Assembly: GCA_017302935.1 (NCBI GenBank)
Contig: JAFLBT010000015.1
Span: 1-33,198, forward strand
Length of the DNA stretch: 33,198 nucleotides
Reading direction: 5' to 3'
Origin: Flavobacteriales bacterium
GTDB taxonomy: Bacteria; Bacteroidota; Bacteroidia; Flavobacteriales; Flavobacteriaceae
Under the pieces are notes generated by a model. That model was not told where the DNA came from. It was given only the letters and a program-made list of their open reading frames with translations, and did no database searches. Shown here piece after piece: positions 23,269-31,916 of this stretch (the first letter of the stretch is position 1; every line of letters starts with the position of its first letter). The translations under genes and the position numbers were made by a program.

Positions 23269-23709
23269 ATGAAAACATTCAATTTTAAAATAAACGGAAA
23301 CCGGTACGAAGTTGTAATCGATAATTTAGAAGAAAGCACTGCTCATATTCAAGTAAACGGTGTGGACTATACGGTAGAATTAGAACAAAAATTAACAGTG
23401 GTTAAAACTCCTAAATTGGTTCGTTCTGTTGCTATACCCTCTACAGATTCTACAGATTCTACTGCAAAAACCAGCTCACCATCTGCTCCAAAAGGTGGCG
23501 GAACCATTAAATCACCACTACCAGGAGTAATCTTAAAATTGCATGTTAAAGTGGGTGACACGGTGCAACTTTCACAGGAATTAATTACGCTTGAAGCCAT
23601 GAAAATGGAAAATAGTATTCAAGCGGATAAAGTCGGAGTGGTAGAAGCGATTCATTTTTCTACCGGTGATGCGGTGATGGAAGGCGATGTGTTAATGACC
23701 ATAAAATAG
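23269..23709 (+). CDS. mmdC: Biotin carboxyl carrier subunit
   Basis: 146 residues. The C-terminal biotinyl domain carries the attachment site EAMKMEN with Lys112, preceded by PLPGVILKLHVKVGDTV and followed by DAVMEGDVLMTIK. An N-terminal beta domain (FKINGNRYEVVIDN) and a Ser/Thr/Pro-rich linker (about 58-78, including a repeated STD) make a flexible arm so the biotin can move between the carboxyltransferase and the membrane subunit. It lies between OadG-like and OadB-like genes with six-base gaps. Confidence 0.95.
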   Translation: MKTFNFKINGNRYEVVIDNLEESTAHIQVNGVDYTVELEQKLTVVKTPKLVRSVAIPSTDSTDSTAKTSSPSAPKGGGTIKSPLPGVILKLHVKVGDTVQLSQELITLEAMKMENSIQADKVGVVEAIHFSTGDAVMEGDVLMTIK

Positions 23710-23715
23710 GAAATC

Positions 23716-24870
23716 ATGAGTGAGTTTTGGAGTTTTTTAGTTGAACACTTAGAGTTGTTTTTTACTTACACTGCTTTTGCAAATTTTACTATTGGACATG
23801 CGGTGATGATTCTTATTGGATTGGTTTTTATTTATTTGGCCATTTTTAAAGAATATGAACCGATGTTATTGGTTCCGATCGGATTTGGAATTTTAATTGG
23901 AAACGTACCTTTTTTTCCCGGTTTGCAAATTGGGATTTATGAAGAGGGTAGTGTGTTAAATTATCTTTATTTTGGGGTAATGAAAGGTATTTACCCACCG
24001 TTAATTTTCCTAGGAATAGGGGCAATGACTGACTTTTCGGCACTAATCTCCAACCCAAAATTGATGTTAATTGGTGCCGCAGCTCAATTTGGTATTTTTG
24101 GAGCCTACATCGCTGCTTTAGCATTAGGTTTTTTACCGGAACAAGCGGGAGCAATTGCTATTATTGGTGGAGCAGATGGTCCAACAGCTATCTTTTTATC
24201 TTCAAAATTAGCACCGGAACTTATGGGAGCAATTGCTATTTCTGCTTATTCTTATATGGCACTAGTACCCGTGATTCAACCTCCGATTATGCGATTGTTA
24301 ACAACTTCAAAAGAACGTTTGATTAGGATGAAACCGCCAAGAGTTGTTTCCAGAAATGAAAAGATTATGTTTCCGATTGTTGGTTTATTGCTTACTACTT
24401 TTATTGTTCCGAGTGGATTACCGTTGTTGGGCATGTTGTTTTTTGGTAATTTATTAAAAGAAAGCGGCGTAACAAAACGTTTAGCGGATACAGCTAAAGG
24501 GTCGTTGATTGATATTGTTACGATTTTAATTGGCTTAACGGTTGGTGCTTCTACACAAGCCACTACTTTTTTAACCGGAAAATCAATAGGTATTTTTGCG
24601 ATTGGTGCGATTTCCTTTGTGATTGCCACTACAGCCGGGGTTTTGTTTACCAAGTTTTTTAATTTGTTTTTGAAAGAAGGTAATAAAATCAACCCGTTAA
24701 TAGGCAATTCAGGTGTTTCTGCCGTTCCGGATAGTGCGAGAGTTTCACAAGTTGTTGGTTTGGAATATGACAAAACGAACCATTTATTGATGCATGCCAT
24801 GGGACCCAATGTTGCGGGTGTGATTGGTAGTGCAATTGCTGCCGGAGTTTTATTGAGTTTTTTAGGATAG
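23716..24870 (+). CDS. mmdB: Sodium-translocating decarboxylase beta subunit
   Basis: 384 residues, the usual length. It is a polytopic membrane protein with about nine hydrophobic segments. Hallmarks are GIYPPLIFLGIGAMTDFS, the sodium-binding IIGGADGPTAIFLSSKLAPE, in which the Asp is needed for ion coupling, MALVPVIQPPIM, and the C-terminal HAMGPNVAGVIGSAIAAGV. It decarboxylates carboxybiotin and moves Na+ outward. It is the last gene of the operon. Confidence 0.96.
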   Translation: MSEFWSFLVEHLELFFTYTAFANFTIGHAVMILIGLVFIYLAIFKEYEPMLLVPIGFGILIGNVPFFPGLQIGIYEEGSVLNYLYFGVMKGIYPPLIFLGIGAMTDFSALISNPKLMLIGAAAQFGIFGAYIAALALGFLPEQAGAIAIIGGADGPTAIFLSSKLAPELMGAIAISAYSYMALVPVIQPPIMRLLTTSKERLIRMKPPRVVSRNEKIMFPIVGLLLTTFIVPSGLPLLGMLFFGNLLKESGVTKRLADTAKGSLIDIVTILIGLTVGASTQATTFLTGKSIGIFAIGAISFVIATTAGVLFTKFFNLFLKEGNKINPLIGNSGVSAVPDSARVSQVVGLEYDKTNHLLMHAMGPNVAGVIGSAIAAGVLLSFLG

Positions 24871-24978
24871 TTTTACTGTAATCAATTGTCAGTAATCGGT
24901 TGAATGTTTTTGTCTTTTTGATGAGTATAAAAATGGTAGGTTTCTCAAAATTTACTATTTTTATTTTTTCAAACAGCT

Positions 24979-25506
24979 ATGCAAAATTCTATAATTCACA
25001 TTCACTACTATCATTCCCCAATTGGAGAGCTTGTTTTAGGCGATTATAATGACCAATTGTGTTTGTGTGATTGGCGATACCGCAAAATGCGAAATGAGGT
25101 TGATGCACGAATTTTAAAAGGTTTGCAAGCAGAATTTGTTGAAAATGTTACTCCTTTGTTAACCGAAACCCAGCATCAATTACAAGCTTATTTTGATAAG
25201 AAACGAACCACATTTGATCTACCTCTTTTGTTGGTAGGAACCGATTTTCAGCAAACGGTTTGGAAGGCTCTTCAACAAATTGAATATGGTAAAACACAAA
25301 CCTATCTGGGTTTATCTAAGCAATTAAACAATTCAAAAGCTGTTCGGGCTGTAGCTTCGGCAAATGGTGCCAATGCGATTTCGATAATCATTCCGTGTCA
25401 TCGAATAATTGGTAGTAATCAAGAATTAGTGGGTTATGCAGGAGGAGTATCAGCTAAGAAAAAATTATTGGCTTTGGAGCAGGGAAATCAGTTGGAGTTA
25501 TTTTAA
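24979..25506 (+). CDS. ogt: Methylated-DNA-protein-cysteine methyltransferase
   Basis: 175 residues. The acceptor Cys140 is in SIIIPCHRIIGS (PCHR motif), preceded by the DNA-binding helix KAVRAVASANGANAIS and followed by YAGGVSAKKKLLALE. The N-terminal ribonuclease-H-like part is seen in SPIGELVLGDYNDQLCLC. It takes O6-alkyl groups from guanine onto its own cysteine in a suicide reaction. It lacks an Ada-type AraC domain, so it is the constitutive type. It stands 108 bases after the decarboxylase operon. Confidence 0.95.
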   Translation: MQNSIIHIHYYHSPIGELVLGDYNDQLCLCDWRYRKMRNEVDARILKGLQAEFVENVTPLLTETQHQLQAYFDKKRTTFDLPLLLVGTDFQQTVWKALQQIEYGKTQTYLGLSKQLNNSKAVRAVASANGANAISIIIPCHRIIGSNQELVGYAGGVSAKKKLLALEQGNQLELF

Positions 25507-25592
25507 AAAAAATTGATAATGACAATCTTATGTCAACTTATTCAATTCTGATAATATTTTTTTGTCTTACTAAATTCATATTGTTTTATTTT

Positions 25593-25600
25593 TAACTTTG
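25593..25600 (+). promoter_or_regulatory. Candidate -7 element for the PAP2/EptA pair
   Basis: TAACTTTG fits TAnnTTTG about 96 bases before the PAP2 ATG. A matching -33 box is not clear. The long leader (about 90 nucleotides) contains no structure that I can identify. Confidence 0.35.
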
Positions 25601-25695
25601 ACATCGTTATGACTATTTACGTTATAGCTTTAAATATTTTATTAAGTATAACAAAACATTGCCTCTAAGATATTGTTTTTATAATCCTGAACTAA

Positions 25696-26529
25696 ATGAA
25701 TCAAAGTGTAATTTTAAATTTTTCAAAGCTCTCAAAGTCTTTGTTGTTGATTCCTTTATTTTTAATTATACTTATTATCGTTTATCTATTTACTCAAGAT
25801 GCTCTGTCAATTGAGCAATATATCAGTATTCAAAAAGACTTGTTTTACATCATCAATCAAAATTTAGGTCAATACCCAACTTTTCAATATAATCTCACTC
25901 AAATAGGCGATTGTTTGATTTTCTTTGCACTTGTCAGTGTATTTTTCATTGTTACACCAAAATTATGGGAAGCTTTGTTATCAGCTTCTTTGATTTCATT
26001 AATTTTCTCGAGTACATTGAAAAAAATTTTTGCAATTCCACGTCCAGCTGCGGCATTGGATATAGAACAATGCATTATTACGGGAAAAATTTTAAAAGGG
26101 CATAATAGTTTACCTTCGGGGCATTCCATTACTACATTTACGATTCTTACAGTACTTTTATTTGCTTTTATGCCACAATTAAAAAAGTTAAAATTTTGGT
26201 GGATTTTAGCTGTATTAACAATTGGATTTGTCATTGTTTTTTCTAGAGTAGGAGTAGGTGCTCACTATCCTTTAGATGTTATTTGTGGTAGTATAATAGG
26301 CTTTTTGAGTGGACTTTTAGGTATATTTTTTAATCAAAAATATCCAATTTGGAAATGGATAAATGAGCAAAAATATTATCCAATTTTTATGCTTTTATTT
26401 TTAGTAAGTGGAATATTGATTATTCAAAAATTGACGAAAGAAAATTTGATGATTTATTATGTAGCCTTAGCAACTTTAGGTTATACTTTATATAAAATTT
26501 CAACTGTATATGTTAAAAAAAGAAATTAA
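25696..26529 (+). CDS. PAP2-superfamily membrane phosphatase (LpxE-like candidate)
   Basis: 277 residues with about six membrane helices. The three acid-phosphatase motifs are complete: K-x5/6-R-P in KKIFAIPRPAA (109-118), PSGH at 140-143, and S-R-x5-H-x3-D in SRVGVGAHYPLD (183-194). Such enzymes remove phosphate from lipids such as undecaprenyl diphosphate, phosphatidylglycerol phosphate or lipid A. The gene overlaps the EptA-like gene by 20 bases, the same pairing as LpxE/EptA in Helicobacter, which makes a lipid A 1-phosphatase role attractive. Family certain, substrate inferred. Confidence 0.9.
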   Translation: MNQSVILNFSKLSKSLLLIPLFLIILIIVYLFTQDALSIEQYISIQKDLFYIINQNLGQYPTFQYNLTQIGDCLIFFALVSVFFIVTPKLWEALLSASLISLIFSSTLKKIFAIPRPAAALDIEQCIITGKILKGHNSLPSGHSITTFTILTVLLFAFMPQLKKLKFWWILAVLTIGFVIVFSRVGVGAHYPLDVICGSIIGFLSGLLGIFFNQKYPIWKWINEQKYYPIFMLLFLVSGILIIQKLTKENLMIYYVALATLGYTLYKISTVYVKKRN

Positions 26530-28030
26530 AATAACCCATTTTGTCTTATTATTAAGTTTAATAAACTTCATTTTTTTTCATTATCCCTTTTATGTTTTTG
26601 TATTTAATAATCTTAATTACAATAGTATTAGTGGTGTTTTTGTGATTATTAGTTTAATCATTTTAATGATTATATTGAATGCATTTGTATTTTATCTTTT
26701 TTTCTATCTATCAAAATATTTTGGAAAATTCATACTCATTTTATTTTTCATACTTAATGCTTTAGCTGTTTATTTTGTAAATACTTACAGTGTTATTATT
26801 GACAAAAGTATGATTGGAAACGTGTTCAATACGAATTATGAAGAATCGAGTAGTTATTTTTCATTTAAATTAATTTTGTATCTTTTATTCTTGGGTGTTT
26901 TACCAAGTATTTACGTTGCAAAAGCAAAGATTATAAAAGTTACGTTTAAAAAATTTATGATTACTAGTTCACTTACGTTATTGTTTGTGCTACTATTGGT
27001 TTTTGCGAATGCGTCCAATTGGTTATGGATTGATAAAAATTCAAAACAATTAGGAGGATTAGCTATGCCTTGGTCATATACCGTCAATACTATTTCTTAT
27101 TTTAACAGTAAACACAAAAAAAATAAAAAAGAAATACTATTACCCAATGCTACTATCAAAGACAACAAAAAATCCATTTTTGTTTTGGTTATAGGCGAAT
27201 CAGCTAGAAGTGAGAATTTTTCTTTATATGGATATAAAAAAGAAACGAATCCATTACTTTCAAAAACCTCTAATTTACATCATTTTAATGCAACTTCTTG
27301 TACTACATATACAACCGGAAGTTTAAAATGTATTCTAGAACATCAAGATACCGGAGATTTATATGAAATATTACCAAATTATCTTCATCGAAATGATGTG
27401 GAAGTAATTTGGAAATCTACAAATTGGGGAGAACCACCTTTACACATTAAAAATTTTAAAAATAAATCGGCTCTAAAAGAATCTTGTAAAGGTGAGATAT
27501 GCGACTATGATGGGATTTTATTAGAGGGTTTAAAAGAGCAAATAGAATTGAGTACTAAAAATAAAATTTTAGTGGTTCTGCATACAAGTACAAGTCATGG
27601 ACCAACATACAATAAAAAATATCCGCCACAATTTGAAGTTTTTAAACCGGTTTGTAAAAGTGTAGAACTTAGTAATTGCTCACAGGAAGAATTAATTAAT
27701 GCGTATGACAATACAATTGTATATACTGATTATCTTCTACATCAAGTAATAGAAAATTTAAAAGCTTTACCAAGTTATGAAAGTGCAATGTTTTTTGTTT
27801 CTGATCATGGTGAATCATTGGGTGAGAAAAATTTATATATGCATGGACTTCCAATGAGTATTGCACCAAAAGAACAATATGAAATTCCTTTTATAGTATG
27901 GATGTCTAATCCATCAAAACAGTTAAAGCCAAGTTCTACGTTAACTCAACATCATGTTTTTCATAGTGTTCTACGATTCTTAAGTGTTGAAAGTCCAATT
28001 TATAATGAAGAAATGAATATTTTTAAGTAG
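26510..28030 (+). CDS. EptA-like lipid A phosphoethanolamine transferase
   Basis: 506 residues. Five N-terminal membrane helices are followed by a periplasmic sulfatase-fold domain. Active-site pieces: VLVIGESARSENFSLYGY with Glu230, the nucleophile Thr266 in TSCTTYTTGSLKC aligned with the Thr of EptA/MCR enzymes, HTSTSHGPTY, SDHGESLGEKNLYMHGLP, all with metal-binding residues. Cysteine pairs (C264/C274, CKGEIC, CKSVELSNC) correspond to the family's disulfides. The enzyme transfers phosphoethanolamine from phosphatidylethanolamine to lipid A, lowering its negative charge. It is slightly shorter than E. coli EptA (547). Overlap with the PAP2 gene implies coupled translation. Confidence 0.9.
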   Translation: MLKKEIKITHFVLLLSLINFIFFHYPFYVFVFNNLNYNSISGVFVIISLIILMIILNAFVFYLFFYLSKYFGKFILILFFILNALAVYFVNTYSVIIDKSMIGNVFNTNYEESSSYFSFKLILYLLFLGVLPSIYVAKAKIIKVTFKKFMITSSLTLLFVLLLVFANASNWLWIDKNSKQLGGLAMPWSYTVNTISYFNSKHKKNKKEILLPNATIKDNKKSIFVLVIGESARSENFSLYGYKKETNPLLSKTSNLHHFNATSCTTYTTGSLKCILEHQDTGDLYEILPNYLHRNDVEVIWKSTNWGEPPLHIKNFKNKSALKESCKGEICDYDGILLEGLKEQIELSTKNKILVVLHTSTSHGPTYNKKYPPQFEVFKPVCKSVELSNCSQEELINAYDNTIVYTDYLLHQVIENLKALPSYESAMFFVSDHGESLGEKNLYMHGLPMSIAPKEQYEIPFIVWMSNPSKQLKPSSTLTQHHVFHSVLRFLSVESPIYNEEMNIFK

Positions 28031-28133
28031 TAAATATTATTTATTAATTTTGAATTAGTCGGTAAGTATTCTTTAACCAATTTTTTGAAATTTATTTCTG
28101 TTATTAATTTTATAATTCTTAACTATTAATTTT

Positions 28134-28652
28134 ATGAATAAATTTATTGTCATATTGTTTTTATTTGCTCAAATCGCATTTGGTAAAACAGATAAAGATT
28201 CCCTATTAAAAAGAGATTTTCATCTATTTATAGATCAGGTAGTTAAACTTACAGAATCTAAATTACTTGAAATAACACAACAAAAAAAAGGTGAAATTAC
28301 AAAAAGATTAAAAGATAAAGAGGCTTTAAAAATCTTAGAGATTACAAAAAAGTATGGGTATTTATCCTATCTAAGAGTAAAGAACATAACAGGCGAAGAA
28401 TTCAATTTAGAACAACTTAATTTTCATTTGCTTTTTCAATGTTTTCCTGAAAAGTATAAGAAGGCTGCATATTTACTTTTAAAAACGGAATATAAAATAG
28501 GAAATATTGAACGCTGTGATTTTGGATTTTTAGTAAAAGATTTATTGAATGTTAAAGATTACACTGTTTTAGAAGAATATGGAATTGTTGTAACAGAAGA
28601 GATAATTTCTGAAAAAAGTTGGATGTCTAGGTTTGAATGTTTAGATAAATAA
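28134..28652 (+). CDS. Exported protein of unknown function
   Basis: 172 residues. MNKFIVILFLFAQIAFGK is a signal peptide. The mature part is helical and charged (LIDQ-type heptads, KKGEITKRLKDKEALKILEI), with two cysteines near CFPEKY and RCDFGF and a third close to the C-terminus (FECLDK). No family is recognised. It follows EptA by about 100 bases and ends directly against the stop of the convergent response regulator (stops adjacent at 28652/28653). Confidence 0.7.
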   Translation: MNKFIVILFLFAQIAFGKTDKDSLLKRDFHLFIDQVVKLTESKLLEITQQKKGEITKRLKDKEALKILEITKKYGYLSYLRVKNITGEEFNLEQLNFHLLFQCFPEKYKKAAYLLLKTEYKIGNIERCDFGFLVKDLLNVKDYTVLEEYGIVVTEEIISEKSWMSRFECLDK

Positions 28653-29264
28653 CTAAAAATTATATTTACGTTCAATAGCAAATCGAATAAGATCTGTTTT
28701 TCCTTGAACGCCTATTTTTTTCATGATATTTTTACGATGTGAATCAACAGTTGTTTTACTAATGAATAGATAATCAGCGATTTCTTGTGATGTTTTGCCT
28801 TCACCAATACAAACTAGAATTTCTTTTTCTCGTTGACTGAGAATAATTTCTTCTCTAGTTATTGAATCATAAGAAATTACAGGAGTATCAAAATGAGTAT
28901 TTCCTTGAGCTACATTCCGGATTACTTCTATTACTTTTTTTAAAGAAGCATTTTTAATGATATATCCTTTTGCACCCGCTTCTTTCATTTGCAGAATAGC
29001 ATCAAATTGTTCAAACATGCTAAAAGCAATCACTTTGATTTGAGGATTTTTCTCTAAAATTATTTTAGTAGCCATGATGCCATCACATTTTGGCATCCGA
29101 ATATCAGTAATAATAATATCAGGTTTTTTAGCTCTTGCAATTTCAATTAATTCTTCACCATTATTGGCCTCGCCAACCACTTCAATATCTTCTTCAAAGG
29201 AAAGCATTAATTTAATGCCATCCAATAAAGCTTGATGATCTTCAGCTATAACAATTCGAATCAT
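28653..29264 (-). CDS. NarL/FixJ-family response regulator
   Basis: 203 residues. The receiver domain starts IRIVIAEDHQALLDGIKLML; the phosphoacceptor is Asp54 in DIIITDIRMPKCDG, with the switch Ser in VIAFSMFEQ and the Lys in GAKGYIIKNAS. The C-terminal LuxR-type helix-turn-helix is complete: LSQREKEILVCIGEGKTSQEIADYL ... SKTTVDSHRKNIMKKIG is here given in parts. It overlaps the histidine kinase by four bases (ATGA), so the two form a standard pair. Regulated genes cannot be told. Confidence 0.95.
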   Translation of the reverse strand: MIRIVIAEDHQALLDGIKLMLSFEEDIEVVGEANNGEELIEIARAKKPDIIITDIRMPKCDGIMATKIILEKNPQIKVIAFSMFEQFDAILQMKEAGAKGYIIKNASLKKVIEVIRNVAQGNTHFDTPVISYDSITREEIILSQREKEILVCIGEGKTSQEIADYLFISKTTVDSHRKNIMKKIGVQGKTDLIRFAIERKYNF

Positions 29265-31054
29265 AACGGTAAATCAATTATTATGGTTGTTCCTTTTCCG
29301 AGAATAGAATCTATTGTAAAGGAACCACCCATTTGTTCCACTTTTTTTTCAATATTCTTGAGCCCCATTCCTGTATTGGAATTTAATTTGTTTACTTCAA
29401 ATCCAATACCGTTATCCTCAATAATGATATTAATATCTGTATGATTGTGTTGCGTTATGTAAATATTTACCTGACTTGCTTTAGCGTGTTTGATTATATT
29501 TGTACATAGTTCTTGAATCATTCTAAATATACCAACTTCTAATTGATTATCCAATCTTTCTTTTAGTCCAAAAGGAATTACATTAATATCCAAAAGATTT
29601 AAAATACTCATTTTGTCTGCCATTGACTTAACAGCCGGAACTAAACCTTCATTTCCAATTACACCTAAATTTTTATAATGAGCTAAATTTCTAACCTTTT
29701 GATAAGCTTCTTCAATTAATTCATCCGTTTTTTCATAAAGTTTTGACTCTTGTTCTTCCAAATCACCTTTTTGACGCTTTAAATTTTGAAAATTCAATCG
29801 AAGAGTAGCCAACATACTACCTAAATTATCGTGTAATTCATTTGCTAATTTTACTCTTTCTTTTTCTTGAATTTCCAACATAATATCAATATTTTGTAAT
29901 TCTTGCTCTTTGAGAATTGAATTCATTTTTTCTTTTTGCAATTCAATTTGTTGTTCATTTATAGTATTTTTCTTTTTAAGATTTTTTACCCATAAAAAAG
30001 CTATAACTATTGTAGTTACAATAAATCCGAGAAGGATGATTAAAATAAGTTTGTCAATTTTTTGGGTTTTTTCCAGAATTTTATTTTGGCTTTTGAGGTT
30101 TTCATTTTCAAGTGATTTTTCTTGCGTTTGAAAGTAAACATGAAATTCAGAAAGTTTATTGTCAATATCCTCTTGATTATATTCAGATTCATTTTGAGCA
30201 TATTCACTTAACAATTCATAAGCTGTTTTATAATCACCTATTTTTTCGTAATTTTTAGATTTAAAAAGTAAAATTAGGTTTTTTAAACGTTTAACATGTT
30301 CTGTAATTGGAAGTTTATCTGCTTCCTCTAAATATTCAATTGCTTTTTGATAGTTTGCTTTTTTATTAAAACTAGCAGCAAGGTTCACGTAATTTTTACA
30401 CAATTCGTTTACTCTAACTGCATTTTTGTTTAATAGTAGGTTTTTAGATAAGTAATAAATAGCTGAATCCGGCAAATTTAATTTTTCGTTGTATATTACT
30501 GCTAAACCATTGTAAATATTAACTAAAGTGTTTTTGTCATTCGTTTTAATGTTGTGAGATAATGCTTTGAAATAATAACTCCTTGCTTTACTTATAGAAT
30601 CATTAATTAATAAATGTATTGCTTTTTTATAATACCCAACAGCCAATAAACTGTCGTTTTTTTTTCCAATTGCAAAGTCAATATACTCATCAAAAAGTTT
30701 AGGGGCTTCATTTTTTACATGATTAAAAGAAGAATAAATTTCGGCTATTTCTAACTTTAACTCATAAACTTTGTTTTCATTTTTTAGTATTGAATATTTT
30801 TTTTGTGCTTTTAGTAAATAATTCAAAGCTTTATCCATTTGGTTTTCATTAGCATAGGCTTTTGCCTTGTAATAAAATATTATAGCCAAACTTTCATCAT
30901 TAGTATTTTTTTCAAAATCTTTTAAATAATTGATAATACTTAATGATTTTCCTTCTTTTAATAACTTCTCAATTTTATTAATATCAGGATTTTGAGCCTG
31001 TATAAAAATACTGCTTAACAAAATGTAAAGTAAAAAAAGTAAGTTTGTTTTCAA
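29261..31054 (-). CDS. TPR-containing sensor histidine kinase (HisKA_3)
   Basis: 597 residues. A signal peptide ends near QAQ (about 21). Residues 25-300 are tetratricopeptide-like helical repeats, which lie outside the inner membrane; a single membrane helix is at 335-356 (LILIILLGFIVTTIVIAFLW). A coiled coil leads to the phosphoacceptor His408 in LANELHDNLGSML, followed by the ATPase domain with Asn519 in MIQELCTNIIKHA and DNGIGF at 547-552, and TGMGLKNIEKKV. The TPR part should bind the signal. It translates into the response regulator below with a four-base overlap; the unknown protein at 31065-31547 precedes it by ten bases. Confidence 0.94.
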   Translation of the reverse strand: MKTNLLFLLYILLSSIFIQAQNPDINKIEKLLKEGKSLSIINYLKDFEKNTNDESLAIIFYYKAKAYANENQMDKALNYLLKAQKKYSILKNENKVYELKLEIAEIYSSFNHVKNEAPKLFDEYIDFAIGKKNDSLLAVGYYKKAIHLLINDSISKARSYYFKALSHNIKTNDKNTLVNIYNGLAVIYNEKLNLPDSAIYYLSKNLLLNKNAVRVNELCKNYVNLAASFNKKANYQKAIEYLEEADKLPITEHVKRLKNLILLFKSKNYEKIGDYKTAYELLSEYAQNESEYNQEDIDNKLSEFHVYFQTQEKSLENENLKSQNKILEKTQKIDKLILIILLGFIVTTIVIAFLWVKNLKKKNTINEQQIELQKEKMNSILKEQELQNIDIMLEIQEKERVKLANELHDNLGSMLATLRLNFQNLKRQKGDLEEQESKLYEKTDELIEEAYQKVRNLAHYKNLGVIGNEGLVPAVKSMADKMSILNLLDINVIPFGLKERLDNQLEVGIFRMIQELCTNIIKHAKASQVNIYITQHNHTDINIIIEDNGIGFEVNKLNSNTGMGLKNIEKKVEQMGGSFTIDSILGKGTTIIIDLPL

Positions 31055-31064
31055 ATGTAGTTGA

Positions 31065-31547
31065 TTAGATTATAGAAATTCCAACTGTTCTCGGTTTACC
31101 ACTTCCAGTTCTCAATGGATAAGCATTGGTTTGAGCACTACTTTTACGTTTAGCTGAAGAATAATAGGCAAATATTTTTTCTTTAATATCATCTATATTT
31201 TCTTCAATTAATAAATCGTCATGAATTAACAGTAATAATGTGTCTGGGGTATCCAAATCTAATGCTCTACCAGCATAATCTTCATTTAAGTCTCCTCCAT
31301 CAGCAATGCTTCGTAAATCAATTTTCATTTGATAATTGTAATTATTGACGTTTGTAAATGCATCAATTCCAAAGATTAATTGTATTGCTACAACATTTAA
31401 CGTTTCATTGTTTTCCAATTTTGTACTGAAATTGTAAAATTTAAAATCGTATGCTGGCTCCGATTCAACAGGAATTCCTAATTCTACATTCATTGTTTTA
31501 GCAATAGGATTAATGTGTCCAATTGCGGTATATGTAACGTTTGGCAT
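31065..31547 (-). CDS. Unknown protein upstream of the two-component pair
   Basis: 160 residues, no signal peptide or membrane segment. It begins MPNVTYTAIGHINPIAKTMN and has a beta-rich first half (VELGIPVESEPAYDFKFYNF, VVAIQLIFGIDAFTNV), an acidic middle (LDLDTPDTLLLLIHDDLLIE) and a basic, Ser/Gly-rich tail (SAKRKSSAQTNAYPLRTGSG). It lies ten bases ahead of the histidine kinase and is probably transcribed with it. A candidate promoter stands just upstream. The family is not recognised; a signalling partner role is only suggested by position. Confidence 0.65.
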   Translation of the reverse strand: MPNVTYTAIGHINPIAKTMNVELGIPVESEPAYDFKFYNFSTKLENNETLNVVAIQLIFGIDAFTNVNNYNYQMKIDLRSIADGGDLNEDYAGRALDLDTPDTLLLLIHDDLLIEENIDDIKEKIFAYYSSAKRKSSAQTNAYPLRTGSGKPRTVGISII

Positions 31548-31561
31548 GATTAAAAAAGTTT

Positions 31562-31589
31562 AAAAGTTAATACAACCAAAATTCGACAA
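31562..31589 (-). promoter_or_regulatory. Candidate promoter of the unknown gene/two-component operon
   Basis: On the minus strand, TTG (31587-31589) is followed after 17 bases by TAACTTTT (31562-31569), which differs from the consensus TAnnTTTG in the last base. It lies about 15 bases before the ATG at 31547, so the leader would be very short. Confidence 0.4.
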
Positions 31590-31601
31590 TTAAATTTAAA
31601 T

Positions 31602-31629
31602 AAAAAATCCCTAACAATAGGGATTTTTT
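31602..31629 (-). terminator. Intrinsic terminator of the small membrane protein gene
   Basis: AAAAAATCCCTA-ACAA-TAGGGATTTTTT is a 12-pair stem with a four-base loop and T-rich tail on either strand. It starts two bases after the stop of the 63-residue gene (minus strand). Confidence 0.88.
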
Positions 31630-31630
31630 A

Positions 31631-31822
31631 TTATCTGTTTTTCAAAAATATTTTGATGGTAAAAAGCAGTAAAATGAATAGAATGAAACCAATTACAATT
31701 TTATAACTTCCTTTATAATGCAGCTTATGTAAATTCAAATCTTTTCTGTAAACATAAATCATAGTTGCAACAAAAACAATTACAAAAAAAAGAGCAAATA
31801 CGAGTTGACCGGTTGTAAACAT
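31631..31822 (-). CDS. Small two-helix membrane protein
   Basis: 63 residues from the ATG at 31822. An open frame reaches a TTG at 31840 but the ATG start gives MFTTGQLVFALFFVIVFVATMIYVYRK in parts typical of a first membrane helix, and a candidate TATTTTTG -7 box at 31838-31845 (minus strand) would exclude the TTG. A second helix is IVIGFILFILLLFTIKIFL. Both ends and the loop are basic. Proteins of this shape are common in Flavobacteria; the function is unknown. Confidence 0.75.
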   Translation of the reverse strand: MFTTGQLVFALFFVIVFVATMIYVYRKDLNLHKLHYKGSYKIVIGFILFILLLFTIKIFLKNR

Positions 31823-31916
31823 AGCATTATTTTTCAACAAAAATAGTTAATAGTTTTTAATCGAATGCAGTTATGATTGTTTTATGTTATGTTAAATTTA
31901 CTGAAAATTTTAAGGT

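Noticed and set aside
24276..24809. 177-codon antisense ORF within the decarboxylase beta-subunit gene
   Set aside because: The plus strand encodes the conserved membrane subunit with all motifs; the antisense frame is a compositional by-product.
26510..28030. Mobile colistin resistance (mcr) gene acquired by transfer
   Set aside because: It is an EptA-like enzyme overlapping a PAP2 gene with similar AT-rich composition and no insertion sequence nearby, which fits an intrinsic gene.
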